Below are positions 9,385-18,409 of a stretch of DNA of 64,000 nt, one piece after another. The stretch lies in assembly GCF_900141935.1 (NCBI RefSeq), contig NZ_FQYX01000014.1:1-64000 (forward strand). The letters are read 5' to 3'. Made by a program: the position numbers and the translations under genes. The stretch is from Arenibacter nanhaiticus (GTDB taxonomy: Bacteria > Bacteroidota > Bacteroidia > Flavobacteriales > Flavobacteriaceae). The stretch's first letter is position 1, and each line of letters opens with the position of its first letter. The notes beneath the pieces were generated by a model. It saw only the letters and a program-made list of their open reading frames with translations, had not been told where the DNA came from and ran no database searches.

Positions 9385-9681
9385 ATGGCAATTACAAAAC
9401 AATATTTAAAGAGCAAACCAATTTGTAAGGTAACGTTTACAGTTCCGGGAGAGGGAGTGAAAGAGGTTGCCGTAGTTGGTGATTTCAATAATTGGAGTGC
9501 TACGGGAAGTGCCTTGAAAAAATTGAAAAACGGAACTTTTAAAGGCACCTTTAATTTGCCAAAGGAAAAAACATATGAATTCAAATATTTAGTAGATGGT
9601 AATTTTGTCAATGAAGCAGAGGCAGACCGTTTACAGTGGAACGATTATGCCGGTACTGAAAATTCGGTGTTGGAATTATAA
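9385..9681 (+). CDS. Isoamylase early-set (CBM48/AMPK-like) domain protein
   Basis: A 98-residue cytoplasmic protein made of a single immunoglobulin-like glycogen-binding fold. The signature VAVVGDFNNWSATGSALKKL, with FKYLVDGNFVNEAEADR further on, is that of the early-set domain of glycogen branching enzymes and AMPK beta subunits. No catalytic domain is attached. Such stand-alone domains are common in Flavobacteria; binding to an alpha-glucan or a partner enzyme is inferred. It is followed by a strong terminator and is likely monocistronic. Confidence 0.88.
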   Translation: MAITKQYLKSKPICKVTFTVPGEGVKEVAVVGDFNNWSATGSALKKLKNGTFKGTFNLPKEKTYEFKYLVDGNFVNEAEADRLQWNDYAGTENSVLEL

Positions 9682-9688
9682 GAACGCT

Positions 9689-9738
9689 AATTTGCTGTTA
9701 TTGGAATAAAATAACAATAACAGCAAATTGGTCTTTTT
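9689..9738. terminator. Terminator between convergent genes
   Basis: AATTTGCTGTTATT (9689-9702) and AATAACAGCAAATT (9716-9729) are a perfect 14-bp inverted repeat, followed by a T run at 9732-9738. It ends the early-set gene; with no equally good T run on the other strand, termination of egtD there is less certain. Confidence 0.85.
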
Positions 9739-9776
9739 TTCTTCTTAAAGTAAAAAGGAGAGAGAGAGGTATAGAC

Positions 9777-10748
9777 CTATTTTTTTATTAGTAGATAATT
9801 TTGAAAGTAGTCTTGCTTGTCTCCAAATTTGGATACTATTTTTAATCCGGCTTCTTCCGACAGTTGTTGAATCATCTCATGGTCGTATTTTTGGGAGATT
9901 TCTGTATGTATGGTTTCCCATGCTTTAAAATGAACCTTTAAGTTTATCGCTGCTATGGTCACCTGCTGTGGCTTTTGGGAGACCAAATAGCTCTTTGCGG
10001 TTCCTGACTCGGGGTCATATGCCTCCCAGTGCATAAAACTTTCGACATTAAAATTGCCTTGTAATTCAGTGTTGATGCGTTTTAAGATATTCTTGTTAAA
10101 GGACGCTGTAATACCGCTAGTGTCGCTATACGCATTTAAGATAAGTTGTGGGTCTTTTTTTAGATCACAACCAAGGAATAAGATATCGTTTTTATGCATC
10201 AAACGCTTTATTTTTTTTAAAAAGCTAATGGCTTGGGATATTAGCATGTTACCAATGTTAGATCCTAAAAAAAGAATGATGTTTTTATTGTTTTTGCTGA
10301 AGGCTACCGTTTCAAGCGCATCAATATAACTTCCGCATTTTGGGGCAACATGGATATTAGGAAAATCCTCGGCCAAGGAGGATTCTAGTTGTTTTAGTGC
10401 ATTTTCGCTCAGATCTATAGGTAGGTATTTAAAGTTGGCATTGATGCTGTTTAAATGTGCTAGTAGTATCTTTGTTTTCTTTGCATCGCCCGCACCAAGC
10501 TCTATTAGGTTGAAGGCAGGGGTGTTCTCTGCAAAAAGAGTGCAGATTTCTTCCTTGTTTTCCTGTAAAATACTGAATTCTGAATTGGTTAAATAGTATT
10601 CAGGAAGGTTCATTATTGCCTGAAAAATCTTGTCCCCATTGGCATCGTAAAGATATTTGGAAGAGAGGTGCTTTGGAAAATCGCTAAGACCCTTATAAAC
10701 ATCTTGTTTAAAAGGAGTGTCCAAATAAGGTTTTGGGTTGTTTTCCAT
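9777..10748 (-). CDS. egtD: L-histidine N(alpha)-methyltransferase
   Basis: A 323-residue SAM-dependent enzyme that trimethylates histidine to hercynine, the first step of ergothioneine synthesis. The SAM-binding loop is NLIELGAGDAKKT (residues 80-92). The N-terminal SSKYLYDANGDKIFQAIMNLPEYY is the EgtD family signature. EgtB lies 16 bases upstream on the same strand, so the two form an operon. The enzyme is separate from the sulfoxide synthase, which argues for ergothioneine and against the ovothiol OvoA fusion. Confidence 0.93.
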   Translation of the reverse strand: MENNPKPYLDTPFKQDVYKGLSDFPKHLSSKYLYDANGDKIFQAIMNLPEYYLTNSEFSILQENKEEICTLFAENTPAFNLIELGAGDAKKTKILLAHLNSINANFKYLPIDLSENALKQLESSLAEDFPNIHVAPKCGSYIDALETVAFSKNNKNIILFLGSNIGNMLISQAISFLKKIKRLMHKNDILFLGCDLKKDPQLILNAYSDTSGITASFNKNILKRINTELQGNFNVESFMHWEAYDPESGTAKSYLVSQKPQQVTIAAINLKVHFKAWETIHTEISQKYDHEMIQQLSEEAGLKIVSKFGDKQDYFQNYLLIKK

Positions 10749-10764
10749 AAGAATTTAGTAAGGG

Positions 10765-11925
10765 TTATTTGGCCAAGCGTATACCTGTAAATTGCCATCT
10801 CGCCGAAGGGCCAAAAAAATTCCGGTAAGTGGCTCTGGCATGTTTTGGAGGAGTTGCGATAGAGCTCCCTCTTAAAACTTTTTGGTTGACCATAAACTTA
10901 CCATTGTATTCTCCCAAGGCACCGACGGCTTTTTTGTAATGAGGGTACGGTAAATAGGCGCTTTCAGTCCATTCCCATCGATGGCCCCATTCAAATTGTT
11001 TTTCTGCTACTTCCCATTCAAATTCAGTCGGTAAACGGCATTCTTTCCATTGGGCGTAGGCGTAGGCTTCGTAATAGGAAATATGGGTTACGTAGGCCTT
11101 GGAAGCTAATGGTTGTAATCCGTTTAAGGTGTATTGGTACCATTGATGATCGATATAATGCCAGTAAAGCGGCGCTTTTAATTGGTTTTGGGTCAGCCAA
11201 TCCCATCCATCGGCATGCCAAAATCGAAAATCCTGATACCCGCCAGCATCCATAAACTGTAAATAGTCACCGTTGGTTACTAGAAGATTGGAGATTTGAT
11301 AGGGATTTAGATATACCTTGTGTTTTCCGAGTTCGTTATCATAACAGAAGGAGTCCGATTGATGGCCAATAGTATAAACGCCTTCTGAAACAGAAAGCCA
11401 TTGATGGCTAATTTGGCACGGGCTGTTTTCCGAATAATTAGCCGAATAAATGGGGAGTAGCGGATTGTTGCCTAGAATAAACTTTATATCTGTTAACAAC
11501 AATTCTTGATGCTGCTTTTCGTGGTGGATGCCTATTTCTACCAAATCATATAATTCTTTTGAAGAAGATTTTTCCAATAGAGTGGTCATTTGCTCGGTTA
11601 CGTAGGTCCTGTATTCGATTACTTTTTTTACGGTAGGCCTAGAGAGGTTTCCTCGATCGGTTCGGAGGACTCTTTTACCAAGGGTTTCGTAATAACTATT
11701 AAAAACAAATGAAAAATCAGGGTCAAAAACCTGATAATCGGGCGAATATTTTGCAAGGATAAACTCCTCAAAAAACCATGTAGTATGGCCTAAATGCCAC
11801 TTTGGAGGAGAAACGTCACTAATTGGTTGTACAACATAATCCTCTACCGCCAAAGGGCGGCAAAGGCTTTCGGTGTGTTTTCTGGTATCTAGGAAGAAAT
11901 CCAATATTTCAGCGACAACAACCAT
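10765..11925 (-). CDS. egtB: Ergothioneine biosynthesis sulfoxide synthase EgtB
   Basis: A 386-residue non-haem iron enzyme that joins hercynine to a cysteine thiol donor with oxygen. The N-terminal DinB-like domain has WHLGHTTWFFEE (residues 43-54) and the iron-binding H-x3-H-x-E motif HEKQHQE (residues 135-141). The C-terminal half is a formylglycine-generating-enzyme-like domain ending RNFFGPSARWQFTGIRLAK. No egtA or egtC gene is present nearby, so the donor may be cysteine itself, as in cyanobacterial types; this is inference. EgtD follows in the same operon. Confidence 0.92.
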   Translation of the reverse strand: MVVVAEILDFFLDTRKHTESLCRPLAVEDYVVQPISDVSPPKWHLGHTTWFFEEFILAKYSPDYQVFDPDFSFVFNSYYETLGKRVLRTDRGNLSRPTVKKVIEYRTYVTEQMTTLLEKSSSKELYDLVEIGIHHEKQHQELLLTDIKFILGNNPLLPIYSANYSENSPCQISHQWLSVSEGVYTIGHQSDSFCYDNELGKHKVYLNPYQISNLLVTNGDYLQFMDAGGYQDFRFWHADGWDWLTQNQLKAPLYWHYIDHQWYQYTLNGLQPLASKAYVTHISYYEAYAYAQWKECRLPTEFEWEVAEKQFEWGHRWEWTESAYLPYPHYKKAVGALGEYNGKFMVNQKVLRGSSIATPPKHARATYRNFFGPSARWQFTGIRLAK

Positions 11926-11927
11926 GC

Positions 11928-11961
11928 TATATTTTTTATGCTATACAAGATAAAAAATATA
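11928..11961 (-). promoter_or_regulatory. AT-rich 12-bp inverted repeat before egtB
   Basis: TATATTTTTTAT (11928-11939) and ATAAAAAATATA (11950-11961) are perfect inverted repeats 10 bases apart, starting 3 bases upstream of the egtB ATG. This could be an operator or an mRNA hairpin at the start of the transcript. Confidence 0.5.
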
Positions 11962-12053
11962 ATGCACACTTTTAGAATCCTATGCTGTAAGTATTGGACG
12001 CTTAAGGGAGTTTGGTAAGTATGTGCCTATAAAATAAATAGGTCAAAGATCAA

Positions 12054-12878
12054 TTATATGGCTACTGCTCCCTTGATATGTGGGTATGGTTCGTAGTCTT
12101 CTAGGGTAAAATCTTCAAACTTAAAGTCGAATATATCTTTAACGTCGGGGTTTAGGATCATTTTAGGCAATGCTTTTGGAGTTCTGCTCAGTTGCAGTGC
12201 TACTTGGTCAAAATGGTTGTTATAAATGTGGGCATCACCGAAGGTATGAATAAACTCTCCTGGTTTGTATCCGCATACCTGCGCTATCATTAATGTAAAT
12301 AGGGCGTAGGAGGCAATATTAAAAGGAACTCCAAGGAAAATGTCGGCACTGCGCTGATATAGCTGACATGACAACTTGCCGTCGGCTACATAAAACTGAA
12401 AAAAGGCATGGCATGGGGGTAAGGCCGCCTTGCCGTTCGCTACATTTTCCGAAAAAGAAAGAGAGGTATCGGGCAGTACACTCGGATTCCATGCAGAAAC
12501 CAACATCCTTCTACTGTTTGGATTCGTTTTAAGGGTTTCTATTACTTCTTTTATTTGATCTACTTCATCATTGTTCCAATTGCGCCATTGGTGGCCATAA
12601 ACGGGGCCTAATTCACCTTGTTCATCGGCCCATTCGTTCCAGATACGTACACCGTTTTCCTGTAAATAACCAATATTGGTGTCTCCTTTTAAAAACCAAA
12701 GCAATTCGTGAACAATAGATTTTAAATGTAGTTTTTTGGTAGTAACCATGGGAAAACCATCGGCTAGATTAAATCGCATTTGGTAGCCAAAAACACTTTT
12801 GGTACCCGTACCAGTTCTATCGCCTTTCTGAACTCCGTTTTCTAATACGTGCTTTAATAAATCGTGGTATTGCTTCAT
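12054..12878 (-). CDS. thyA: Thymidylate synthase
   Basis: A 274-residue enzyme making dTMP from dUMP with methylenetetrahydrofolate. The catalytic cysteine is Cys156 in [25 protein letters not shown] binds phosphate, [20 protein letters not shown] forms the dUMP site, and the C-terminus ends IKGAVAI as usual. A TATCTTTG -7 element on this strand (12952-12959) lies about 75 bases upstream. Its partner folA is in the same direction 4.4 kb downstream, separated here by the egt genes and others. Confidence 0.97.
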   Translation of the reverse strand: MKQYHDLLKHVLENGVQKGDRTGTGTKSVFGYQMRFNLADGFPMVTTKKLHLKSIVHELLWFLKGDTNIGYLQENGVRIWNEWADEQGELGPVYGHQWRNWNNDEVDQIKEVIETLKTNPNSRRMLVSAWNPSVLPDTSLSFSENVANGKAALPPCHAFFQFYVADGKLSCQLYQRSADIFLGVPFNIASYALFTLMIAQVCGYKPGEFIHTFGDAHIYNNHFDQVALQLSRTPKALPKMILNPDVKDIFDFKFEDFTLEDYEPYPHIKGAVAI

Positions 12879-13052
12879 GGTATTCTACTGCTAAGGATTG
12901 CTACAAAATAAAGGTAATATACGGCTTCAGTTTAGAGGCTCAAAATAAAGGCAAAGATAAAAAGCTCTTTTTACTTAAAGTGAGTTTGCTGTTAAAATTC
13001 CCTAAAATTTAACGGGATGGCTTAAAGGAAAGCAAGAAGGCTTATTATGGGC

Positions 13053-14510
13053 TTATCCTAAGATCATTCCAGCTATGGCAGCCGAGAGAAGCGAGGCTAA
13101 CGTACCGCCAAGAACAGCCTTCATTCCAAATTCTGACAAAGTCTTGCGTTGTCCGGGGGCCAAGGAGCCAATTCCTCCAATTTGGATGCCAATAGAGGCA
13201 AAATTGGCAAAGCCACAAAGCATATAGGTGGCCATGATTACCGATTTGTTATAGGTGAAATGAGTGGCACTGGCCATATTTTTTAATTCTGCTAATTGAA
13301 TGTAGCCTATAAACTCACTGGCGGCCAATTTAATTCCCAAAAGTTGTCCCATTAGCATCACATCAACCGAATCCACTCCAATAAGCCACATAAGGGGAGC
13401 AAATAGGGTGCCTAGTATGGCTTCCAAAGAAAAGGAGTTATAAGGGGTGTTGGTCGCTATCCAAGGATTTAAAGAGGTAATATCGCCGGTCCAATTCAAT
13501 ATGCCGTTGAGCATGGCAATAAAAGCTACGAAAACCAAAAGCATGGCCCCCACGTTTACAGCAAGTTTTAATCCTTCAGTAGTTCCGTTAGAAATGGCGT
13601 CTAATATATTAGCTCCTATTTTCTCGGTGGAAACCTGGACATCGGTATTTATTTTTTCGGTCTGCGGATATAGGATTTTTGATATTACAATAGCTCCAGG
13701 AGCGGCCATTACCGAAGCAGCCAAAAGGTGCTTGGCAAATTGGAGGCGCAGCACTTCATCGTCTCCACCTAAGAATCCAATATAAGCGGCCAGAACAGCA
13801 CCCGCAACCGTCGCCATGCCCCCGATCATGACCAATAATATTTCGGACTTGCTCATTTTCTCTAAATAAGCTTTGATCAGTAGGGGGGCCTCTGTTTGTC
13901 CTAAGAAGATATTCCCGGCAACACTTAAGCTTTCTGCTCCTGAAATACCGAGAGATCTGGATAATAACCACGCTAAGGCCTTGACTACTTTTTGGATAAT
14001 CCCCAAATAAAATAATAAGGAGGTTAAGGCCGAAAAGAATATAATGGTAGGAAGTACTTGAAAGGCAAAAATAAAACCGAAAGTATCCATGTCTACAACC
14101 AATCCTTCGAATAAAAATTTACTTCCTGCTCTGGTGAAATCTAATACGCTGACAAAAAGTTTTCCGCCAAATTCAAATATTTTGGAGACAAAACTCAAAT
14201 CAAACCGGTAGCCAAAGGCATTAAAGCCAATTTGGTTGCCAATTAAGATACATATGGCCAATAGCAGCTGAATGAAAACACCAATACTGACAGTTCTCCA
14301 ATTAATTGCTTTTTTATTGGCACTAAAGAGGTAGGAGATAAATAACAATGTGGCCATGCCTAGAATCCCTCTTCCGATACTGTAAAAAGAAACCCCCTGA
14401 TTGGGGACTATTTCGGAAGAACTGCTGAGGGGGGTAGCGCTAATGTCTTGAGCAACGGATGGGAAAGCAATCAAAAATAAAACTAAAAGGATCCAAAGCT
14501 TATTTCTCAT
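13053..14510 (-). CDS. NupC-type Na+/nucleoside cotransporter
   Basis: A 485-residue concentrative nucleoside transporter with about ten membrane helices. A cleavable-looking signal peptide (MRNKLWILLVLFLIAFPSVAQ) precedes the core, which is a flavobacterial feature of this family. The motifs GNIFLGQTEAPLLIKAYLEKMSKSE and MATYMLCGFANFASIGIQIGG are the nucleoside and sodium binding regions. It would import nucleosides for salvage, consistent with the nearby thyA. It starts 24 bases after the bifunctional nuclease gene ends, so both are likely co-transcribed. Confidence 0.93.
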   Translation of the reverse strand: MRNKLWILLVLFLIAFPSVAQDISATPLSSSSEIVPNQGVSFYSIGRGILGMATLLFISYLFSANKKAINWRTVSIGVFIQLLLAICILIGNQIGFNAFGYRFDLSFVSKIFEFGGKLFVSVLDFTRAGSKFLFEGLVVDMDTFGFIFAFQVLPTIIFFSALTSLLFYLGIIQKVVKALAWLLSRSLGISGAESLSVAGNIFLGQTEAPLLIKAYLEKMSKSEILLVMIGGMATVAGAVLAAYIGFLGGDDEVLRLQFAKHLLAASVMAAPGAIVISKILYPQTEKINTDVQVSTEKIGANILDAISNGTTEGLKLAVNVGAMLLVFVAFIAMLNGILNWTGDITSLNPWIATNTPYNSFSLEAILGTLFAPLMWLIGVDSVDVMLMGQLLGIKLAASEFIGYIQLAELKNMASATHFTYNKSVIMATYMLCGFANFASIGIQIGGIGSLAPGQRKTLSEFGMKAVLGGTLASLLSAAIAGMILG

Positions 14511-14534
14511 CCAGTAAATCTTAAAATGAAGGGG

Positions 14535-15164
14535 TTATTTGCGTTTAGAAATTTCGTCCCTAAGTTTAGCTGCTTTTTCGTAGTCTTCGCTGGCAACAGC
14601 CTTATCCAATTCGGTATGAAGCTCATCTAAGCTCAGCTCTTGGTAGCTTTCTGAGCTCTGGGAAGTAATTTCTACAGTTTCTCCTTCTTGCAATATTTCG
14701 TTTACCATAATACTGTCATCGGAATCTTCTTTTTCCTTTTCTTTGGAAGAGAATTTAAGGAATATTCCGGCTTTGTCCAATATAGTTCTATACGTAAATA
14801 TAGGGGCGTTAAATCTTAGGGCCAAGGCGATCGCATCGCTGGTTCTGGCATCTATGATTTCTTCAATATTATCGCGTTCACAAATAATACTGGAGTAAAA
14901 AACACCATCGACTAATTTATGGATAATTACCTGCTTGACAGAAATGTCGAATCGCTCGGCAAAATTTTTAAAAAGATCATGGGTAAGGGGTCGAGGGGGC
15001 TTGATTTCCTTTTCCAAGGCAATTGCAATCGATTGGGCTTCGAAAGCTCCAATTACGATCGGCAATTTTCGATCCCCATCAACTTCATTCAATATGAGGG
15101 CATATGCGCCATTTTGCGTTTGGCTATAGGATATCCCTTTTATTTTTAATCTAACTAAACTCAT
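14535..15164 (-). CDS. Bifunctional nuclease (DUF151) with C-terminal UVR motif
   Basis: A 209-residue protein. Residues 1-135 are the DUF151 bifunctional nuclease domain, with GAFEAQSIAIALE and DARTSDAIALALRFNAPIF. An acidic linker follows, then a UvrB/UvrC-type motif (ELHTELDKAVASEDYEKAAKLRDEI) at the C-terminus. UVR motifs mediate protein-protein contacts in UvrB, UvrC, ClpC and others; its partner here is unknown. It is transcribed ahead of the nucleoside permease. Confidence 0.88.
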   Translation of the reverse strand: MSLVRLKIKGISYSQTQNGAYALILNEVDGDRKLPIVIGAFEAQSIAIALEKEIKPPRPLTHDLFKNFAERFDISVKQVIIHKLVDGVFYSSIICERDNIEEIIDARTSDAIALALRFNAPIFTYRTILDKAGIFLKFSSKEKEKEDSDDSIMVNEILQEGETVEITSQSSESYQELSLDELHTELDKAVASEDYEKAAKLRDEISKRK

Positions 15165-15175
15165 AGTAAATAACT

Positions 15176-15224
15176 AAAAAAGGCTGTTCAAAGCACTCGA
15201 AGGACCAAGTTGTTTTGAACAGCC
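15176..15224 (-). terminator. Rho-independent terminator of the etfBA operon
   Basis: On the minus strand, GGCTGTTCAAA and TTTGAACAGCC (plus-strand arms 15214-15224 and 15182-15192) form an 11-bp stem followed by six T residues, directly downstream of etfA. Confidence 0.9.
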
Positions 15225-15248
15225 CTTAGGGGCACAATTTAACAAAAA

Positions 15249-16217
15249 TTAAGCGGTTTGAGCCTTAAATTCCTTTAATTTTTCGATTAGTTGTGGGACC
15301 ACTTCAAAAGCATCGCCTACAATACCGTAGTCGGCCGCTTTAAAAAATGGGGCTTCAGGATCAGAATTGATGACGACTTTTACCTTGGATGCACTGACCC
15401 CGGCTAGGTGTTGAATGGCGCCAGAGATGCCTATGGCGATATAAAGGTTGCTGGCTACAGGTTTTCCAGTTTGTCCTACGTGTTCGCCATGCGGTCTCCA
15501 TCCTAGGTCCGATACAGGTTTGGAACAAGCGGTGGCGGCACCTAAAACATCGGCTAATTCCTCTATCATTCCCCAGTTCTCAGGGCCCTTAAGTCCTCTT
15601 CCTCCAGAAACTACAATATCTGCGTCGGCTATAGTAGCTTTTCCAACAACCTTGTCTATCTCGACAGATTTGGTGCTAAAGGAATTCTCTGGAATATTGG
15701 CTTCAAAACTCTCTACACTACTTTCAGTTTTATTTTCGTGGCTTCCGAAAGCATTGTTAGAAACGCCAATGATTTTTATATCAGCGCTCAGCTGGGTCTC
15801 GGCAAAACCTTTATTGCTAAATACTGTTCTTTTAACGGTAAAGGGAGCAGTACTTGTTGGTGCCGAAACTACATTAGGTACATAGGATGCTTGCAATTTG
15901 GCCGTTAATATAGGTGCTAAAAATTTAGTGTCCGCACTAGAGCTTAGGATGATTACTTTGGCACCTTCCTTTTCTGCTGCTTGTGCAATGGCAATAGCAA
16001 AAGCCTTGGCGTTAAAGGTTTTTAAATTGTCATCGGTGATATTTAATACCTTAGAAATACCATTGTTACCTAGGCTTTCGGCATTGGTGGCATTAATAGA
16101 AATTGCCGTGGCATGAGTGCCGAGTTGTTGGGCTACTTCATAGGCATAAGAAGCGACTTCTTGTGCATTCTTTTTAAACTTTCCGTTTTCGGATTCTGTA
16201 TATACTAAAACTGACAT
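15249..16217 (-). CDS. etfA: Electron transfer flavoprotein alpha subunit
   Basis: A 322-residue subunit that carries the catalytic FAD and passes electrons from acyl-CoA dehydrogenases to the quinone pool through ETF-quinone oxidoreductase. The C-terminal FAD signature LYIAIGISGAIQHLAG and GRGLKGPENWGMIEELADVLGAA are clear. It follows etfB after a 115-base gap on the same strand and ends in a strong terminator. Confidence 0.97.
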   Translation of the reverse strand: MSVLVYTESENGKFKKNAQEVASYAYEVAQQLGTHATAISINATNAESLGNNGISKVLNITDDNLKTFNAKAFAIAIAQAAEKEGAKVIILSSSADTKFLAPILTAKLQASYVPNVVSAPTSTAPFTVKRTVFSNKGFAETQLSADIKIIGVSNNAFGSHENKTESSVESFEANIPENSFSTKSVEIDKVVGKATIADADIVVSGGRGLKGPENWGMIEELADVLGAATACSKPVSDLGWRPHGEHVGQTGKPVASNLYIAIGISGAIQHLAGVSASKVKVVINSDPEAPFFKAADYGIVGDAFEVVPQLIEKLKEFKAQTA

Positions 16218-16332
16218 ATTAATATTCTTTTTTTATTTCCGAAATTTCATTCGGAAAATGGTTGGCGAAATTGCTGAAATAAAAGGGGATATCTAAATAT
16301 ACCCGCCGCTATCATAAAAATTAGGATTCAGC

Positions 16333-17079
16333 TTATATAACTTTTGCTTCGTTGTGTAGTAAATTGATTAGCTCGTCAATATTGTCCGCATCTATTAGTT
16401 TTACCTGACCTTTGGCTGCTGGCTTTTCAAATTTAACGTCCTTAGTGGTATCAGTAGCTGATACCGGCTCTACAACATTCAATTTCTTCTGGCGAGCCAT
16501 CATAATACCTCTCATGTTAGGGATTTTTAAATCGCTTTCGGCAACCAGTCCTTTTTGACTTCCGATAACAAGGGGTAAGCTAGTATTTAATTTTTCCTTT
16601 CCACCATCAATTTCCCTAATAGCGGTAGCAGTGTTGCCATCAATTTCTAAGGATATACAATTATTGACAAAATTAAAATCTAATAAGGTTGCCAATATTC
16701 CTGGAACCATCCCGCCGTTGTAGTCTATAGACTCCCTTCCGGCAATAATAAGATCGTAATCGCCTGCTTTTGCCACAGCTGCTATTTGCTGGGCAACAAA
16801 AAATCCGTCCGTTGGTTCGGCATTAACCCTTATTGCTTCATCGGCACCAATAGCCAAAGCCTTTCTGATCGTTGGTTCGGTAGTAGCTCCGCCAACAGTT
16901 ATAACGTGAATAGTGGCACCTTGTTTTTCTTTAAACCACATGGCTCTGGTAAGGCCGAATTCGTCATTTGGGTTGATAACGTATTGGACACCATTGGTAT
17001 CAAACTTAGTATCATCGTCTGTAAAATTAATTTTAGAAGTAGTATCTGGAACATTACTTATGCACACCAATAATTTCAT
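16333..17079 (-). CDS. etfB: Electron transfer flavoprotein beta subunit
   Basis: A 248-residue partner of EtfA that binds AMP. Family blocks: KLLVCISNVPDTTSKINF at the N-terminus, YVINPNDEFGLTRAMWFKEK, and LIIAGRESIDYNGGMVPGILA. It is the first gene of the etfBA pair and is divergent from pdhB; the 183-base gap between them holds both promoters. Confidence 0.97.
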   Translation of the reverse strand: MKLLVCISNVPDTTSKINFTDDDTKFDTNGVQYVINPNDEFGLTRAMWFKEKQGATIHVITVGGATTEPTIRKALAIGADEAIRVNAEPTDGFFVAQQIAAVAKAGDYDLIIAGRESIDYNGGMVPGILATLLDFNFVNNCISLEIDGNTATAIREIDGGKEKLNTSLPLVIGSQKGLVAESDLKIPNMRGIMMARQKKLNVVEPVSATDTTKDVKFEKPAAKGQVKLIDADNIDELINLLHNEAKVI

Positions 17080-17214
17080 ATGATTATATTTTTATACCAT
17101 TTAGTTACAAAGGACGGTAATATAATCAATAAAATCATAATTTATTATGCGTGCATAATAATTTTTTTGATCTTTTTTTAATTCTTTCCTCCTTAGTTTT
17201 GATTTATAATTTCC

Positions 17215-17222
17215 TATTTTTG
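17215..17222 (+). promoter_or_regulatory. Bacteroidota -7 promoter element for pdhB
   Basis: TATTTTTG matches TAnnTTTG, 40 bases before the pdhB ATG. The nearest TTG (17199-17201) is only 13 bases upstream, so the -33 element is poor. Confidence 0.45.
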
Positions 17223-17262
17223 CTTCGCTTTTAGAATTTTAATAAAAAGAATTCCATATACA

Positions 17263-18243
17263 ATGAAAACAATACAGTTTAGGGAAGCTATACAAGAGGC
17301 AATGTCCGAGGAGATGCGCAGAGATGAGTCCATTTATTTAATGGGTGAGGAAGTTGCCGAATATAATGGAGCGTATAAAGCTTCGAAGGGAATGTTGGAC
17401 GAATTTGGTCCTGAAAGGGTTATTGATACCCCCATATCCGAATTAGGTTTTGCTGGGGTAGGTGTAGGTTCTGCAATGACTGGGAATAGGCCTATTATAG
17501 AATTTATGACCTTCAATTTTGCATTGGTAGGAATAGATCAGATTATCAATAATGCTGCAAAGATCAGGCAAATGTCTGGTGGGCAATTCAATTGTCCAAT
17601 TGTTTTCCGTGGCCCTACAGGTTCTGCCGGTCAGTTAGCAGCTACTCACTCACAGGCGTTCGAAAGTTGGTATGCCAATTGCCCAGGTCTTAAAGTAGTG
17701 GTGCCTTCTAACCCGAGAGATGCCAAAGGATTGTTGAAGGCAGCTATCCGAGATAACGATCCAGTTATTTTTATGGAGTCTGAACAAATGTATGGTGACA
17801 AGGGTGAAGTTCCAGAAGGAGATTATACCATTCCATTAGGAGTAGCAGATATCAGAAGAGAAGGTTCAGATGTTACCATTGTTTCTTTTGGAAAGATTAT
17901 AAAAGAAGCAGATAAGGCAGCAGTAGAATTAGCAAAGGAAGATATCAGTGTTGAAATCATCGATTTGCGTACTGTAAAACCTTTAGATTATGAAACGGTA
18001 TTAAAATCTGTTAAGAAAACCAATAGATTGGTAATTTTGGAAGAAGCTTGGCCTTTTGGTAATGTTTCAACAGAGATAACCTACCATATACAAGCAAATG
18101 CATTCGATTATTTAGATGCTCCAATAGTTAGAATTAACACAGCAGATACACCAGCTCCTTATTCTCCAGTATTATTGGAAGAGTGGTTGCCAAACCACGA
18201 GGATGTGATTAAAGCTGTAAAGAAAGTATTATATAAAAAATAG
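17263..18243 (+). CDS. pdhB: Pyruvate dehydrogenase E1 component, beta subunit
   Basis: A 326-residue transketolase-like subunit of the thiamine-diphosphate E1 of the pyruvate dehydrogenase complex. Family blocks: MGEEVAEYNGAYKASKGM, DTPISELGFAGVGVGSAM, and FRGPTGSAGQLAATHSQAFE. The C-terminal half is the usual transketolase C domain (ILEEAWPFGNVSTEI). The alpha subunit is not in the window. No lipoyl or E2 gene is adjacent. Confidence 0.95.
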   Translation: MKTIQFREAIQEAMSEEMRRDESIYLMGEEVAEYNGAYKASKGMLDEFGPERVIDTPISELGFAGVGVGSAMTGNRPIIEFMTFNFALVGIDQIINNAAKIRQMSGGQFNCPIVFRGPTGSAGQLAATHSQAFESWYANCPGLKVVVPSNPRDAKGLLKAAIRDNDPVIFMESEQMYGDKGEVPEGDYTIPLGVADIRREGSDVTIVSFGKIIKEADKAAVELAKEDISVEIIDLRTVKPLDYETVLKSVKKTNRLVILEEAWPFGNVSTEITYHIQANAFDYLDAPIVRINTADTPAPYSPVLLEEWLPNHEDVIKAVKKVLYKK

Positions 18244-18409
18244 CTGTTTTATTAAAGCCATTAGTATAGCTTCGTTAATCATTGGTTAGCGAAGCTTTTA
18301 TGTTCCTGATAAATAGTTTAACAATTGCGTTTCAAAATATATAATAATCCTTTGTACTTTGTTGGTTTTCAATTGGTTACAGGGTGTTGAAACGTTATTT
18401 GATCACATA

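Noticed and set aside
9777-11925. Ovothiol synthesis instead of ergothioneine
   Set aside because: OvoA carries sulfoxide synthase and methyltransferase in one chain, whereas here they are separate EgtB and EgtD proteins with their own hallmarks.
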